Notes under the pieces: generated by a model | The model's database searches: none | Told to the model about the DNA's origin: nothing | The model's input: the letters and a program-made list of their open reading frames with translations, nothing else | Made by a program: the position numbers and the translations under genes | Part shown: positions 6,531 to 13,456 of the stretch, piece after piece | Position numbering within the stretch: position 1 is the stretch's first letter | Layout of the letters: each line of letters starts with the position of its first letter | NCBI GenBank assembly: GCA_934339005.1 | Contig: CAKRHR010000065.1 | Span: 1 to 13,456, forward strand | Direction of reading: 5' to 3' | Length of the DNA: 13,456 bases | From: an uncultured Catenibacillus sp. | Lineage (GTDB): Bacteria; Bacillota; Clostridia; Lachnospirales; Lachnospiraceae

Positions 6531-8948
6531 CTATGACACTCTTGTAAATTCATAAAGCTGTACTTCATGAGGCGCAAGGTTTGCTTCGAGGGTTAATGCC
6601 TGATCGAAACTTGTGTAGTAGATTTCCTGTCGTGGCAGAGTTGTCTGCTTATAGTAGGCAACTTCATCTTCACGCAAATTGATGATGGTGTTTAAAAGTT
6701 CATCAGATGTTGTTGAACCCTGATTTAAAATACGTAAAAAACGATCAAGAATACTGCCGTAATTTCGGTTGAGGGTGTGTTTGACTACTTTGTATCGACC
6801 GGAAACAATATTATCACATGTGACATGAAAATGTAAATCTTTTGCATTTTCAAAAACAGCGTAGGTGTCTTTGAGGTCTATCGGGCTGATAGAGTGCAGG
6901 CAGAAATTTTCTTTAAAATGTACATAATTAAACAAAAGTACCTGATATTGGTTAGAGCTGCAGCAGGTGATCATGTAATTGCTTCCGTAGGAAATCAGAG
7001 TATTTCCAAGTTTCGCAAGCATGGCATATGCATGCAATGCAGGTGTCGGTATATCACCGGAACGCACAAGTCCTGTAGATGGATAAAAATCGGAAGGAAT
7101 CTGGTAGGCGGTGTCAGTGTTATCCCAAAAGCCAAGATAACCAATACCGGAAACTTCATTAAATAAATCCAGCATGTTCTTGCAGATAAAAGCTCCGTGA
7201 AAAAGAGAGTAGGAAATATGATTCCATGTTGTCAGTGTAGATGTCAGTTCAGTAATATAAATAGGCAGATTTTTGTACATGGTCTGACTGATAATAGCTT
7301 TGTATTTCTGAATACTATCTCTGGCATTTGATGGGTTTGAGGATAAAATCGCTGTGGTGGAAACATCGTCATCCAATACATAAGAATTGACTGATTTATA
7401 GCCAAAACTTGAACATGACAGAAAATCAAACTGCAATTTTTCTGCTTCAAACGCGGTTAAGTAGTTATACAAAACATCTTCATGACTTCCCATATTAAAG
7501 CCTGGACCGCCAACCATACAATTTGGAAGGATTTTTTTGATCATATTGTAGGCTTTATGGTAATTTTGAATATATCTTTCTGGTTCAATTACATAAGACA
7601 ACCCTTTGGTGCTTGGCAGCCACATTTCAAAGCGCCATTGTGACACATAAAGATAGCCGTATCGATTGATGCAGTGCATTAACATATGTTCAAGAGCATC
7701 CATATCCAGTACAAAATTTCTATCTGGTGAATATGTAGTTGCACCGTCCCATTGTGACGGGTGTTGTGCAAGATTTTTTGGTGGTTTATAGCTGAGTTCA
7801 ATATGTGGATAAACTTTCAACTCATACAAAAAGTCGAGAATAACATTTAAATTTGTAAAATTATATCGTCCGGAAACAGCATCTTTGTACATAATCTCGT
7901 GGTCAAAGACATTTTCAAAGCGGACATATTTAAATTGCAGAATATTTTGATATTCAACAAAAGCATCATGCAAATCTTTATTCAGGGCCTTTGATAGAGG
8001 TCCGATATTAATCATATCCTGCCAGGTCTTTGTGTAAGGTGATGTCTTCTGGGCATCTGCATGAATCGGTACAATCTGATCATCTCTGCGCTGGGGTTCG
8101 ATTTCAAGAAAACCGGAAGGCATTGGCCGTGATAGATTTTCTGTTCGGTTCTGACGCCAGGCGCTTGGTGTGTCATTGTATTTTTCACGAAAAGCTTTAT
8201 TAAATGCAGTGACATTTGGAAAACCGTTGTTTAGGGCAATACTTGTAATGGATGTATCGGAACACTGAAGTTCTGTATAGGCATGGGACAGACGGATATC
8301 TGTCAGATATTTACTGAAAGTCGTATGCATGTGTTCTTTAATAAATTTTGAGAGATACTGCGGTGTCAGAAACATCTCATTTGCAAGGTCAGCAAGTAAA
8401 ATTGGCTGATAGAAGTTTGTATTAATATATTCATGGATTTCTCGAATACGTTTCGCTGTGTAATCCTCAGGGGAGGTCGTTTCTATGTGTTCCTTAGGCT
8501 CACAAAAATGCTTAGCCAGGCAGTCGGCAAGCTGATACAGATATGCATAAATGATATACTCTGAATCCCCAATAAAAAAACTGGAAGCAAGCAACGATAA
8601 AATACGATTGAGCTGCTGATAGTCTTTGTGTGGACGTAATGCTGAATTACACTCAAAATGATACTGATATGGCAAAATCGAGTGCATAAAGGATTCATCG
8701 ACGCGTACACCGAGAATAACATTTGACAGTCCGGTGACAGGCCTGATTTCTGCTTCTTCATCTGGCTCAACTAAAATGACATCATTTTCGTGAAGGATGT
8801 ATTCAGTTTTAGACTTCGGAAAGAAGATGGATACACTTCCTTTCTGAACAAGGAAAAACTGAAAGTGTGGATATATAAAAGTTGATTTGGATGTATTCTC
8901 AAAAATTCGGGCACCGATTTCGGCAGATAAGCGAGAAATATAATACAC
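6531..8948 (-). CDS. AraC-family regulator fused to a GH39-like domain (downstream copy, 805 aa)
   Basis: This predicted sugar-responsive regulator has three parts. A cupin-like N-terminal sensor covers about residues 1-140. An AraC helix-turn-helix covers about 165-268 (IHEYINTNFYQPILLADLAN, then SITSIALNNGFPNVTAFNKAFREKY). A GH39 beta-xylosidase-like TIM barrel with C-terminal beta domain follows from about 290. The second GH39 catalytic region PIYITELTS keeps Glu567, but the acid/base region reads WRFEMWLPS (438-446) where active enzymes have W-NEP, so the catalytic Glu is missing. The domain probably senses a glycoside rather than hydrolysing it. The start is GTG 8948 with GGAGG 9 nt upstream, inside the end of the preceding gene (2-bp gap, translational coupling). 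There is no signal peptide. The likely targets are the flanking deglycosidase units. Confidence 0.88.
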   Translation of the reverse strand: MYYISRLSAEIGARIFENTSKSTFIYPHFQFFLVQKGSVSIFFPKSKTEYILHENDVILVEPDEEAEIRPVTGLSNVILGVRVDESFMHSILPYQYHFECNSALRPHKDYQQLNRILSLLASSFFIGDSEYIIYAYLYQLADCLAKHFCEPKEHIETTSPEDYTAKRIREIHEYINTNFYQPILLADLANEMFLTPQYLSKFIKEHMHTTFSKYLTDIRLSHAYTELQCSDTSITSIALNNGFPNVTAFNKAFREKYNDTPSAWRQNRTENLSRPMPSGFLEIEPQRRDDQIVPIHADAQKTSPYTKTWQDMINIGPLSKALNKDLHDAFVEYQNILQFKYVRFENVFDHEIMYKDAVSGRYNFTNLNVILDFLYELKVYPHIELSYKPPKNLAQHPSQWDGATTYSPDRNFVLDMDALEHMLMHCINRYGYLYVSQWRFEMWLPSTKGLSYVIEPERYIQNYHKAYNMIKKILPNCMVGGPGFNMGSHEDVLYNYLTAFEAEKLQFDFLSCSSFGYKSVNSYVLDDDVSTTAILSSNPSNARDSIQKYKAIISQTMYKNLPIYITELTSTLTTWNHISYSLFHGAFICKNMLDLFNEVSGIGYLGFWDNTDTAYQIPSDFYPSTGLVRSGDIPTPALHAYAMLAKLGNTLISYGSNYMITCCSSNQYQVLLFNYVHFKENFCLHSISPIDLKDTYAVFENAKDLHFHVTCDNIVSGRYKVVKHTLNRNYGSILDRFLRILNQGSTTSDELLNTIINLREDEVAYYKQTTLPRQEIYYTSFDQALTLEANLAPHEVQLYEFTRVS

Positions 8949-8950
8949 TT

Positions 8951-11431
8951 TTATTTTCCTCCTTTCTCTTTAAGATCCGCTTTATAAGGATGATAATAAG
9001 GCTTACATACAAACATAACCGCTTCATTTGGATTTAATGTGGCATGCAGCGTATACTGTCCGTCAATCAGTTCTTTTTTTGAGGAACGATACGGAAAACT
9101 GCTGCTTTGCATATACTCAAAATCAAGTGGATCAAGATCATTAGAGTAACCGAGATTTTTCCAACTGTTGATAATACTGCCATATTCCATAGATAAACGG
9201 TATTCTTTAATAATATGATAACCCGGATGCATGTTTTCCAGTTCAATTGAAAAACTTGACGGAAATTGCTTTGTAAATGGTGAATAAGGATAAATGAGTA
9301 AATCGTGCTCAGATGGAGATCGGGCAAAGTCGGAATCGAGCTGACCAATATAATATAAAAGAATCTGGATCGTTCCGTCATCATCCCGGGTGATCACATA
9401 GTGGTCTCCCTGGGATACAAGCTGACTGCCAAGCATATCAAGCAATGTATAAGCAAAACAGGAAGGTTTAAATAAACCATCTCTTGAAATCAGTCCGTTG
9501 CCGCCAAATAAAATCGAAGCGGGATTATGATATTCCAGTGAGATATCTGACACAAGCCAGTAGGCACATATATTTACTGTGCGGTAATTATTTAACGCCT
9601 GATAAATAATAAAAAGTGCAGGATAGACAGAATCATTTAACGTATTACTTTCTGAGATAAAAGCGCTATACTCTGTGATATAGAGTGGTGTCTGCGATAA
9701 ACTCTGACTGTCCAACAAGCGACGCAGGTATGTTGTTTTTGCTGCCATATCATGAATCGACTCAGATACATGATATTCGACTTTTTTATCAGCACGGGGT
9801 GGGTTTATAATGTCCTTTCCTGAATATGGGAAATAATACGCACTGTAAAAATCAGGTGTGTAAGTTTGATTCCTGAATGCAAGTGACAGCTCCCGGAGAA
9901 TATTTGGATTCATAAACATATTAAATCCAGGACCACCAAGGGCAACATCAGGCAGTTTGCTTTTTAATATAGAAGCAATTTTTGAAAAGCGCTGTACATA
10001 TTCTGAAGCAGGCTCGATAAATTCCATATTTGGGCTATAACGACGCCATAACTCAAATTTCCAGGTGGATACCTCATCAAACCCATAACGTGCGACACAC
10101 GCACTAAGAAGTTCAGGGAGGATTTTTTCAGCGTGCGCATCATAAGTTTCATCATTATTATAAATGTTATAATCGGAAATTTTAGTTTCATCTAATTTAT
10201 AAATATGAAACGGTTTATTACCCAGCTCAATGAGCGGCAGCATATGAATGTTCCTTAAAAAGTCAAAAATCTGAAAGGCACGTGAAAAATCATAAAACAG
10301 TCGATCATGGATATAAATTGAAGGAACCACAAGCAAAATATCCGAGAAACGACCATATTTAAAATGTTGTGCCTCCTGAAAACTCTCAATATGATTTCTA
10401 AAAGAGGGCTTGTTAAAATCTGTGGCGGAGCCGAGGTTGAGCATCTCATTTGTGCGAAAATCCACATCGCAGTAATTTTGTACATCTGCATGAATAACAA
10501 CGGTTTCCTCTGTACTATGGACCTCACGGGAACTTGGACTGTAGGCATCGTAATTAATATAATTAAATAAATAGTCACGACTCAGGCTGGCAGAAGTAAT
10601 TACACTGAAACTGTCTGGGAAGCATAGTAAATCCTTTAAAGGATGCTGAAGCCGCCACTCATCTGCAGAACAGCCGTATTTTTTCTTAAATGCCTGTAAA
10701 AACGATGACTGATTTGAAAAACCACAGACTGCATAAATTTTCTGGAAAGGATCATTTGTGTATTTTATATATAAAAATGCTGCTTCCAGACGGCAGGAGG
10801 TTATATACTCCTGAAATGTTACGTGCAGCTTTTTCTTTATTAAGCTGGACAGATATGGCGGTGTATAATTAAACTCAGCTGCAACATCAGACAGCGAAAA
10901 ATTGTCCATATAATGTTCATTAAAAAATTTCTTAAGTGCAAAAATCGATGCATCTGCAGTATCTGGGTCACTTTCAGTGATCGGTTCAATATAATATTTT
11001 TCTAGAATGTGCAGAAACTCAAAAGTCTTAGCGTAAGTATAATTAGACATAATGCGGTCACTGTCGGAAGGCAAAAATGTCAGCGGCGCAAGATGAGAGA
11101 TAATCTGTTTGTAATCCTTATGTTGTCCGGTTGTTGAATTACAGCATATATGTTCCCATTTAAAACCGAGATGCTCAAGTAAAAAGCATGGATGAAAGAT
11201 TGCTGCAAGTAATAAAACCGGCGATTTTACATGTATAGAAAACGGCACACCAGGCGCAATATAAATGACTTCTTCTTTATTTAAATGAAAAGTCTGATTA
11301 TCAGGAATCATTGTAATGGTCATAGAACCATCAAGGACACAAAAAAAGCTTGCACCGGAAATAGATGTGACAGTATCTTGTGTCACATGACACAAACGGG
11401 CAGATACAAAATCTTTGGCATATTTTGGCAT
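8951..11431 (-). CDS. AraC-family regulator fused to a GH39-like domain (upstream copy, 826 aa)
   Basis: This is a paralogue of the adjacent 805-aa gene with the same layout. It has a cupin-like sensor (about 1-140), an AraC helix-turn-helix (about 163-262; FFNEHYMDNFSLSDVAAEFN, then CGFSNQSSFLQAFKKKYG) and a GH39-like domain from about 310. PLYITEYSAF retains the nucleophile-position Glu587, but the acid/base region is STWKFELWRRY (456-465) without the NEP triplet. Catalysis is therefore doubtful in this copy too. The ATG at 11431 is preceded by AAAGGAA at 8 nt. It is the first gene of a two-gene minus-strand operon and is divergent from deglycosidase unit 2 across a 359-bp region that holds inverted-repeat copy 2. 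The two regulators diverge strongly in the sensor and GH39 parts, which suggests different ligands or a heterodimer. Confidence 0.88.
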   Translation of the reverse strand: MPKYAKDFVSARLCHVTQDTVTSISGASFFCVLDGSMTITMIPDNQTFHLNKEEVIYIAPGVPFSIHVKSPVLLLAAIFHPCFLLEHLGFKWEHICCNSTTGQHKDYKQIISHLAPLTFLPSDSDRIMSNYTYAKTFEFLHILEKYYIEPITESDPDTADASIFALKKFFNEHYMDNFSLSDVAAEFNYTPPYLSSLIKKKLHVTFQEYITSCRLEAAFLYIKYTNDPFQKIYAVCGFSNQSSFLQAFKKKYGCSADEWRLQHPLKDLLCFPDSFSVITSASLSRDYLFNYINYDAYSPSSREVHSTEETVVIHADVQNYCDVDFRTNEMLNLGSATDFNKPSFRNHIESFQEAQHFKYGRFSDILLVVPSIYIHDRLFYDFSRAFQIFDFLRNIHMLPLIELGNKPFHIYKLDETKISDYNIYNNDETYDAHAEKILPELLSACVARYGFDEVSTWKFELWRRYSPNMEFIEPASEYVQRFSKIASILKSKLPDVALGGPGFNMFMNPNILRELSLAFRNQTYTPDFYSAYYFPYSGKDIINPPRADKKVEYHVSESIHDMAAKTTYLRRLLDSQSLSQTPLYITEYSAFISESNTLNDSVYPALFIIYQALNNYRTVNICAYWLVSDISLEYHNPASILFGGNGLISRDGLFKPSCFAYTLLDMLGSQLVSQGDHYVITRDDDGTIQILLYYIGQLDSDFARSPSEHDLLIYPYSPFTKQFPSSFSIELENMHPGYHIIKEYRLSMEYGSIINSWKNLGYSNDLDPLDFEYMQSSSFPYRSSKKELIDGQYTLHATLNPNEAVMFVCKPYYHPYKADLKEKGGK

Positions 11432-11590
11432 GATTCACGTTCCTTTCTGGTAGTGTTGCACAATTTGCCTCTGAATGATACAAATCATAAGATTTCAATA
11501 TTCTAAAACAACATAGCAGATTAAAACTTCTGATATGTCATGGCTTATTGTGCATAAATTAAATTCTATAGATAACATCATAATATGAAT

Positions 11591-11620
11591 ATCTTAAAAA
11601 ATCAATTAAAAAATTAAGAT
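11591..11620. promoter_or_regulatory. Operator-like inverted repeat, copy 2 (ATCTTAA-N16-TTAAGAT)
   Basis: ATCTTAA (11591-11597) and TTAAGAT (11614-11620) have the same arms and the same 16-bp spacer length as copy 1 at 3131-3160, while the spacer bases differ. A T-run follows on the plus strand, but no gene lies upstream on that strand to be terminated. Because it lies between divergent genes, the site could also mediate autoregulation of the regulator operon. Confidence 0.6.
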
Positions 11621-11621
11621 T

Positions 11622-11636
11622 TTTTTGCGATTTCAA
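11622..11636 (-). promoter_or_regulatory. Near-match to a CcpA catabolite-response element
   Basis: Read on the minus strand, TTGAAATCGCAAAAA fits the cre consensus WTGNAANCGNWNNCW at every position except the C near the end. It lies between the inverted repeat and the promoter of unit 2. Catabolite repression of such an operon would make sense, but a 15-nt degenerate match in AT-rich DNA is weak evidence. Confidence 0.25.
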
Positions 11637-11701
11637 TGAGTAAATTTCAAATGAAAATATAAATTTATATATGTAAAATGTTTAAAAAATATATAAAATG
11701 C

Positions 11702-11741
11702 ATGAAAATATGTGCAAAGTGATGTATAATATGAACATCAA
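11702..11741 (+). promoter_or_regulatory. Promoter of deglycosidase unit 2
   Basis: TATAAT (11725-11730) is preceded at 17 bp by a weak -35, ATGAAA (11702-11707), and followed by N5-CATCAA (11736-11741), the same arrangement as at operon 1. Transcription should start near 11737. The early transcript can form a small hairpin, TCAATG-A6-CATTGA (11738-11755). Confidence 0.6.
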
Positions 11742-11790
11742 TGAAAAAACATTGAACGATATTATACAAAATAAATGGGAGGTATGAGTT

Positions 11791-12258
11791 GTGTTTGACC
11801 AGTATTTAATTCGAAAAGACAGTTTGGAAAACGTCTATGATGAGAACGGAAAAGCCGTAGGATTTAAGTTTGCAGTACGTATTGCAGATTATCGTGGCTG
11901 TTTCCTTTCACTGCACAATGGCTACTATATTAAGTGTGATGGGGTTGAGTATCCAAGAGAAGTGCAGAAGTTTGAAATTAATGGTAAAGCACCAAGAAGT
12001 TTCGAAGAAATCAAGACATGTGTATGGGAACATTGGAACTATGATGATGAAGGTTATGTATATGTTGCCAAAGAAGGTGGACTTGCACCTGGCAAACATA
12101 CAATCTTACTTCAGCAGTCCGTACTTTCACAGTATGGTTATATGCCATGGGATGAAGAATGGGTGAAGAATCCTCCGGTACCTGGCAGCGGTGCAGGTGC
12201 AGGTAAGACAGCAGCGATTTGTTCATTTGAACTTGAACTTCAGGAAGGAGGACGCTAA
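11791..12258 (+). CDS. DUF6379-like small (beta) subunit of a second C-glycoside deglycosidase
   Basis: This 155-aa paralogue of the 131-aa small subunit shares a YRGCFLS stretch, a central DG and INGK, DEGYVYVAKEGGLAPGKHTI, and YMPW. It differs by a longer C-terminal half with a Gly/Ala-rich segment (PVPGSGAGAGKTA) before the final strand, a plausible substrate-specificity loop. The start is GTG at 11791, chosen because GGGAGG (11777-11782) lies 8 nt upstream. A nearby ATG (11784) is out of frame and hits a stop within five codons. The TIM-barrel gene follows after 2 bp, with its ribosome binding site inside this gene's last codons, so the subunits should be made together. Function is by analogy with copy 1. 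Confidence 0.75.
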   Translation: MFDQYLIRKDSLENVYDENGKAVGFKFAVRIADYRGCFLSLHNGYYIKCDGVEYPREVQKFEINGKAPRSFEEIKTCVWEHWNYDDEGYVYVAKEGGLAPGKHTILLQQSVLSQYGYMPWDEEWVKNPPVPGSGAGAGKTAAICSFELELQEGGR

Positions 12259-12260
12259 TC

Positions 12261-13319
12261 ATGGCAATTAAAAGAGGTGTATCTTTATACAGTTATCAGC
12301 AGGCACAGTTTTTTAAGAAAATGACATGGAAAGATCAGATCGTGGAAGTCCATGACAATTTGAAGACAGATGGTATCGAGATTATTGATGAGCAGCTCAT
12401 CAGAAATTATCCATTTCCATCTGATGAATTCATTTATGACTGGAACAATTTCATCGCAAGATATAATATGCAGCCTGTTACAATGGATATTTATCTTGAT
12501 GTTCATCAGTTCCGTGATCATGTGATGAATCACAGAGAAGCAGCAGAACGTCTTAAAAATGATATTAAGTTAGCTGCAAGAATGGGCTTTAAAAATGTTC
12601 GTCCACTTTGCCTTGTACCTATCGATGTTATTGAGATGGCACTTGAAACAGCAGAAAAATACGACGTTCGTATGGGTAAAGAGATTCATGCACCACTGCC
12701 AATCAGACCAGGTGCAAAGAAGCAGCCTACTAAAGGTATGGCAGCAGCACTTGATTTCAGAATGACAGATCAGATTATTGAACTTGCACAAAAAACCGGC
12801 AGCAAACATGTAGGTCTTGTACCTGACTTTGGTATTTTCCAGCATTCACCATCACAGGTGGCGATTGATTATGCTAAACGTCATACAAAGAATCCTGATA
12901 TCATCGACTTCATTCTTGAACATAGCAGAGAGTACGAATATGATGATTTAGACGCTTTACTTGCAGAAAAATTCCCTGGACACGATCTTGACATGGGAAC
13001 GATTGAGAGAATGTCACTTCATGAATCTTCTGCAAAACCTGAAGATATTATTGATGTTATTCCTTATATTGTCAGCATGCATGGTAAATTCTACAACATG
13101 ACAGAGATTCCTGGTAGACCTGGTTGCTATGAAGATAAAGCCATCGATTACGAAACACCAATGAAGTACTTGAGAGAGAACGGATTTGATGGATATATCG
13201 ATTCAGAGTTCGAGGGTCAGCGTGATCAGCAGGATATCGGCTATGAAAACCTTGTAGACGAAGTTGATCAGGTCAGAAAACACCATGAAATGTTAAAACG
13301 TCTGAGCGAAGGTGAATAA
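12261..13319 (+). CDS. Xylose-isomerase-like TIM barrel, alpha subunit of a second C-glycoside deglycosidase
   Basis: This 352-aa TIM barrel is paralogous to the 351-aa protein of operon 1. Both begin KR-x-VSLYSYQ and share GFKN-x-R, P-x-DVIE and an ExHAP motif. The same metal quartet can be proposed: Glu141 (GKEIHAP), Asp189 (LVPDFGIF), His274 (SMHGKFYN) and Glu316 (DSEFEGQ), with His143 as candidate base. The region around 148-165 and the stretch after 285 differ clearly, which suggests another substrate. The ATG at 12261 has AAGGAGG about 9 nt upstream. No dehydrogenase is visible in this unit. It may lie beyond the window, or the operon 1 enzyme may serve both pairs. Confidence 0.82.
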   Translation: MAIKRGVSLYSYQQAQFFKKMTWKDQIVEVHDNLKTDGIEIIDEQLIRNYPFPSDEFIYDWNNFIARYNMQPVTMDIYLDVHQFRDHVMNHREAAERLKNDIKLAARMGFKNVRPLCLVPIDVIEMALETAEKYDVRMGKEIHAPLPIRPGAKKQPTKGMAAALDFRMTDQIIELAQKTGSKHVGLVPDFGIFQHSPSQVAIDYAKRHTKNPDIIDFILEHSREYEYDDLDALLAEKFPGHDLDMGTIERMSLHESSAKPEDIIDVIPYIVSMHGKFYNMTEIPGRPGCYEDKAIDYETPMKYLRENGFDGYIDSEFEGQRDQQDIGYENLVDEVDQVRKHHEMLKRLSEGE

Positions 13320-13349
13320 ATATTAAATTATTTGTTAGAAATTTAATAT
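13320..13349 (+). repeat. AT-only inverted repeat after unit 2
   Basis: ATATTAAATT (13320-13329) and AATTTAATAT (13340-13349) are perfect 10-bp inverse copies with a 10-nt loop, directly after the stop codon. With no G or C in the stem and no T-run behind it, this is a poor terminator. It may be an mRNA-end structure or chance. Confidence 0.3.
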
Positions 13350-13456
13350 AATTTAATAGGCTGACTTGTTACATCGTAAAATATAGTGGACAATGCGTTG
13401 GCAAAATGGTAAAATTTCAGATGAAACATTGTGCAATATGTTATATACTTTCAACT
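13350..13456. other. Gene-free end of the window
   Basis: No coding region starts here that I can support. The palindrome ATTGTGCAAT (13428-13437) is the only marked structure. This may be the upstream region of a further gene of the same cluster. Confidence 0.4.

Larger units (their letters stand above)
11432..11790. other. 359-bp divergent regulatory region between regulators and deglycosidase unit 2
   Basis: No gene is supported here. From left to right it holds the regulator ribosome binding site, a weak minus-strand promoter candidate (TATGAT at 11489-11484 with TTGTTT at 11511-11506), TTGTGCA motifs on both strands (11456-11464 and 11547-11554), inverted-repeat copy 2, a cre-like sequence, and the promoter and leader of unit 2. 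The DNA from 11580 to 11720 is extremely AT-rich. Confidence 0.6.

Noticed and set aside
13320..13349. Rho-independent terminator after unit 2
   Set aside because: The stem has no G-C pair and no T-tract follows, so transcription may well continue past the window.
1..13456. CRISPR array, insertion sequence or toxin-antitoxin pair
   Set aside because: I found no regularly spaced repeats, transposase motifs, terminal inverted repeats or small paired genes of that kind.

Overview
The window looks like chromosomal DNA of a low-GC, gut-type Firmicute, most likely a Lachnospiraceae relative. The grounds are AT-rich intergenic DNA, strong AGGAGG ribosome binding sites, sigma-A promoters, tRNA genes without an encoded CCA, and AraC regulators fused to GH39-like domains. 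The species cannot be read from this sequence.

Layout. (1) 1-340: three tRNA genes, Asp(GUC), Val(UAC) and Leu(UAA), closed by a strong hairpin terminator. (2) 460-2970: a LysR-type regulator (minus strand) divergent from a two-gene short-chain CHR (chromate transporter family) pair whose genes overlap as ATGA. (3) 3131-6383: a four-gene plus-strand operon encoding a Gfo/Idh/MocA oxidoreductase, a small DUF6379-like protein, a xylose-isomerase-like TIM barrel and a SnoaL/NTF2-like protein. It ends in a long two-way terminator. (4) 11431-6531 (minus strand): two tandem, translationally coupled regulators of 826 and 805 aa, each cupin + AraC helix-turn-helix + GH39-like domain. (5) 11591-13319: a second plus-strand unit, divergent from the regulators, with a second small-subunit/TIM-barrel pair. 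It may continue past the window.

Interpretation. The oxidoreductase, small subunit and TIM barrel match in order and type the C-glycoside deglycosidase systems of gut bacteria (DgpA/B/C of strain PUE, DfgA/B of Eubacterium cellulosolvens). There a dehydrogenase oxidises the sugar at C3 and a metal-dependent alpha-beta complex then cleaves the bond to the aglycone. The window therefore probably encodes uptake-independent steps of C-glycoside (or another 3-oxo-glycoside) breakdown, with two paralogous lyase pairs and two sugar-sensing regulators between them.

The most striking non-coding signal is an identical operator-like inverted repeat, ATCTTAA-N16-TTAAGAT. It occurs only upstream of the two deglycosidase units and sits at almost the same distance from similar promoters (-10 TATAAT, then N5-CATCAA in both). 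This suggests that both units form one regulon controlled by one or both AraC-GH39 proteins. No transporter for the substrate lies in the window.
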